Source: an uncultured Prevotella sp.
GTDB taxonomy: Bacteria; Bacteroidota; Bacteroidia; Bacteroidales; Bacteroidaceae
DNA length: 43,710 bases
Assembly: GCA_947170265.1 (NCBI GenBank)
Contig: CAMVSV010000021.1
Coordinates: 1 to 43,710 of the forward strand
Direction of reading: 5' to 3'
This document shows, in pieces, positions 41,620 through 43,710 of this stretch. Position 1 is the first letter of the stretch; every line of letters begins with the position of its first letter. Under the pieces are notes generated by a model. That model saw only the letters and a program-made list of their open reading frames with translations. It was not told where the DNA came from and ran no database searches. The position numbers were made by a program, and so were the translations under genes.

Positions 41620-43428
41620 TTAATCAAGTTTCAGAACGGCAAGGAAAGCCTTCTGGGGTACTTCCACATTGCCAATCTGTTTCAGTCGCTTCTTTCCTCT
41701 TTTCTGTTTCTCAAGCAACTTGCGCTTTCGTGAGACATCGCCACCGTAACACTTGGCTGTAACATCCTTGCGAACTTGCTTCACGGTTTCACGAGCCACA
41801 ATCTTTGCTCCTATGGCAGCTTGTATGGCAATGTCAAACTGTTGGCGAGGAATGAGGTCCTTAAGTTTCTCACACATGCGTCGTCCCAGCGTAACGGCGT
41901 TGTCGTGATGGGCAAGAGTTGATAGTGCATCAACGGGTTCTCCATTGAGTAGTATATCAAGCTTTGCGAGCTTTGATGGTCTGAACGAATCTATGTGGTA
42001 ATCGAAAGACGCATATCCTTTGCTTATGGACTTTAGCTTGTCATAGAAATCTATCACAATCTCTCCGAGTGGAATCATGAATACCAGTTCCACACGGTTT
42101 CCACTAACATACTCCTGCTTCACGAGTTCACCACGTTTATCAAGGCATAGCTTCATTATTGGACCGATGTAGTTAGCATCGGTAATGATACTTGCCTTAA
42201 TGTATGGCTCCTCTATGTGGTCTATCATTGTAACGTCTGGCAGCCCTGATGGATTGTGCACTTCTTTTTTGTTGCCCTGCTTGTCGTAAACCAAATACGA
42301 CACGTTAGGAACGGTGGTAATCACATCCATATTAAACTCTCTGTCAAGACGCTCCTGTACTATCTCCATATGCAGCAGACCAAGGAAACCGCATCTGAAA
42401 CCGAATCCAAGAGCCACCGATGACTCTGGTGTGAATGTCAGTGAGGCATCGTTGAGCTGTAGCTTCTCAAGAGATGCTCGCAGGTTCTCATAATCAGTGG
42501 GGTCTATAGGATATACTCCGGCAAACACCATCGGTTTCACTTCCTGGAAGCCCTCAATGGCTTTCTCACAGGGATTGGTGGTATGGGTTATGGTGTCACC
42601 CACTTTTACTTCCTTCGCATCTTTTATTCCACTTATAATATAGCCCACCTCTCCTGTAGAGAGCTTCTGCCTCTGTATCATATCCATCTTCAACACACCA
42701 ACTTCATCAGCTGTATATTCCATACCAGTGTTGAAGAATTTTACTTTATCTCCCTTGTTGATTTCTCCGTTCTCAATCTTGAAATATGCTATTATACCTC
42801 GGAAAGAATTAAATACAGAGTCGAAGATAAGTGCCTGAAGCGGAGCAGTCCGGTCTCCTGTTGGATGCGGCACTTTCTCCACAACAGCTTTGAGCACCTC
42901 TTCTATGCCCTCTCCTGTCTTTCCTGAAGCTCTGAGTATCTCGCTGCGATCACATCCCAAAAGGTCTACTATCTCGTCCTCCACCTCATCAGGCATGGCA
43001 TTGGGCATGTCTATCTTGTTTATTACCGGTATTATCTCCAGATCGTGGTCTATAGCCATGTAGAGGTTGGATATGGTTTGTGCCTGGACACCTTGAGTGG
43101 CATCAACAACAAGTATGGCACCCTCGCATGCTGCAATACTCCTTGATACTTCATAGGAGAAATCCACATGTCCGGGAGTGTCTATGAGGTTAAGAATGTA
43201 TTTTCCCTTAGACAATCCTTTTTCCCCACCATTTCCTTCATAATCGTATTCCATCTGTATGGCGTGGCTCTTGATAGTTATACCACGTTCCTTTTCCAGA
43301 TCCATATCGTCAAGCATCTGACCTTCAGTAATTTGAATAGTATCAGTATACTCAAGCAAACGGTCTGCCAGAGTGGACTTTCCATGGTCTATGTGGGCTA
43401 TTATGCAGAAATTTCTTATTTTATCCAT
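41620..43428 (-). CDS. lepA: Elongation factor 4 (back-translocating GTPase)
   Basis: 602 residues. G1 is [21 protein letters not shown]3 is [16 protein letters not shown], and G4 NKIDMPNA. The LepA-specific C-terminal domain contains [20 protein letters not shown] and [20 protein letters not shown]. It acts on the ribosome in translation under stress and in 30S assembly. Its promoter at 43496-43525 is one of the clearest in the window. Confidence 0.97.
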   Translation of the reverse strand: MDKIRNFCIIAHIDHGKSTLADRLLEYTDTIQITEGQMLDDMDLEKERGITIKSHAIQMEYDYEGNGGEKGLSKGKYILNLIDTPGHVDFSYEVSRSIAACEGAILVVDATQGVQAQTISNLYMAIDHDLEIIPVINKIDMPNAMPDEVEDEIVDLLGCDRSEILRASGKTGEGIEEVLKAVVEKVPHPTGDRTAPLQALIFDSVFNSFRGIIAYFKIENGEINKGDKVKFFNTGMEYTADEVGVLKMDMIQRQKLSTGEVGYIISGIKDAKEVKVGDTITHTTNPCEKAIEGFQEVKPMVFAGVYPIDPTDYENLRASLEKLQLNDASLTFTPESSVALGFGFRCGFLGLLHMEIVQERLDREFNMDVITTVPNVSYLVYDKQGNKKEVHNPSGLPDVTMIDHIEEPYIKASIITDANYIGPIMKLCLDKRGELVKQEYVSGNRVELVFMIPLGEIVIDFYDKLKSISKGYASFDYHIDSFRPSKLAKLDILLNGEPVDALSTLAHHDNAVTLGRRMCEKLKDLIPRQQFDIAIQAAIGAKIVARETVKQVRKDVTAKCYGGDVSRKRKLLEKQKRGKKRLKQIGNVEVPQKAFLAVLKLD

Positions 43429-43495
43429 TTACACTACCGTCATTTATACATACTTGTGAAGCAAAAACCAATGCTCGTAAGTACACATTATTTGG

Positions 43496-43525
43496 CAAAA
43501 GTACAAAAAATATTGGAATTATCAA
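43496..43525 (-). promoter_or_regulatory. Promoter of lepA
   Basis: On the minus strand TTG (43525-43523), 19 bases, then TACTTTTG (43503-43496). This fits the Bacteroidetes consensus and puts the start about 60 bases before the ATG at 43428. Confidence 0.65.
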
Positions 43526-43651
43526 TTACTTATATTCAAAAAAGAGAAGCAAAACGATGACTTGATAATTATTAGTAGTGAAACAAGTAACCGTTTTCAT
43601 AAAAGTTTATTGCAATTTAACTGTCATGAGTTTAGTGAATTTTTGAGTTTG

Positions 43652-43706
43652 CCAGTATTTTCCGTAAAATACTGGAGTATTCTCCGCACAATACTCGAGT
43701 ATTTTG
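43652..43706. repeat. Tandem inverted repeats at the right edge
   Basis: CCAGTATTTT (43652-43661) and AAAATACTGG (43666-43675) form a perfect hairpin; GAGTATT (43675-43681) and AATACTC (43690-43696) form a second one; GAGTATTTTGGGC follows. The element is related to 34962-34988 and continues to the window edge. Confidence 0.7.
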
Positions 43707-43710
43707 GGCT

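Overview
The window reads as a chromosomal segment of a Bacteroidales bacterium, most likely Prevotella or a close relative. The evidence is the Bacteroidetes-type promoter boxes (TAnnTTTG, sometimes with TTG or TTTG about 19-20 bases upstream), weak ribosome binding sites, and many proteins typical of that group: DUF4836, DUF3256, DUF2023 next to flavodoxin, DUF4105, a bifunctional-nuclease/UVR protein, a long-form PurM and a T9SS-like C-terminal tail. I found no rRNA, tRNA or CRISPR array.

Layout. 1-1217: a HipA-family kinase cut by the left edge. 1526-2455: an unrecognised lipoprotein. 2727-16521: a redox and small-molecule cluster arranged around an AraC regulator (6136-6957). It holds an iron alcohol dehydrogenase, an aldo/keto reductase, a lipoprotein flavodoxin, a sugar-type acetyltransferase, an exported dienelactone-hydrolase-like enzyme, a TonB-dependent receptor translationally coupled to a DUF362 protein, a PhzF-like isomerase, an FMN reductase, a second DUF362 protein and an exported CMD-CMD-cupin fusion. 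An AT-rich stretch inside the cluster (11373-12918) carries an unknown protein, a VirE/DUF3874 tail and the decapitated start of a second hydrolase. 16522-17253 is a large regulatory gap with four palindromes spaced exactly 22 bp apart.

17254-18135 is a DUF2023-flavodoxin operon, followed by a DUF4105 membrane protein. 19588-29982 is one long leftward block: TetR regulator, SGNH and MBOAT proteins (surface O-acylation), DUF3256, nucleoside permease, nuclease-like protein, RsmE, DUF4836 lipoprotein, ABC ATPase, permease and a cupin. 30187-34557 is a scarred region: a truncated surface-protein tail joined to a broken DUF4372 transposase, then a visibly G+C-richer nitrogen operon (glnK, amtB, an outer-membrane barrel), then a gltD fragment joined to the tail of an ISL3 transposase. 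35181-40871 is a rightward housekeeping operon (purC, menG, aroE, purM, prfA, pyrF) ending at a strong terminator, followed by a leftward Crp/Fnr regulator and lepA.

The most interesting parts are the AraC-centred cluster, in which many of the redox and hydrolytic proteins carry export signals; the 22-bp phased palindromes; and the IS-flanked nitrogen operon beside the wreck of a glutamate synthase gene. All functional names come from motif recognition by eye; no database search was run.
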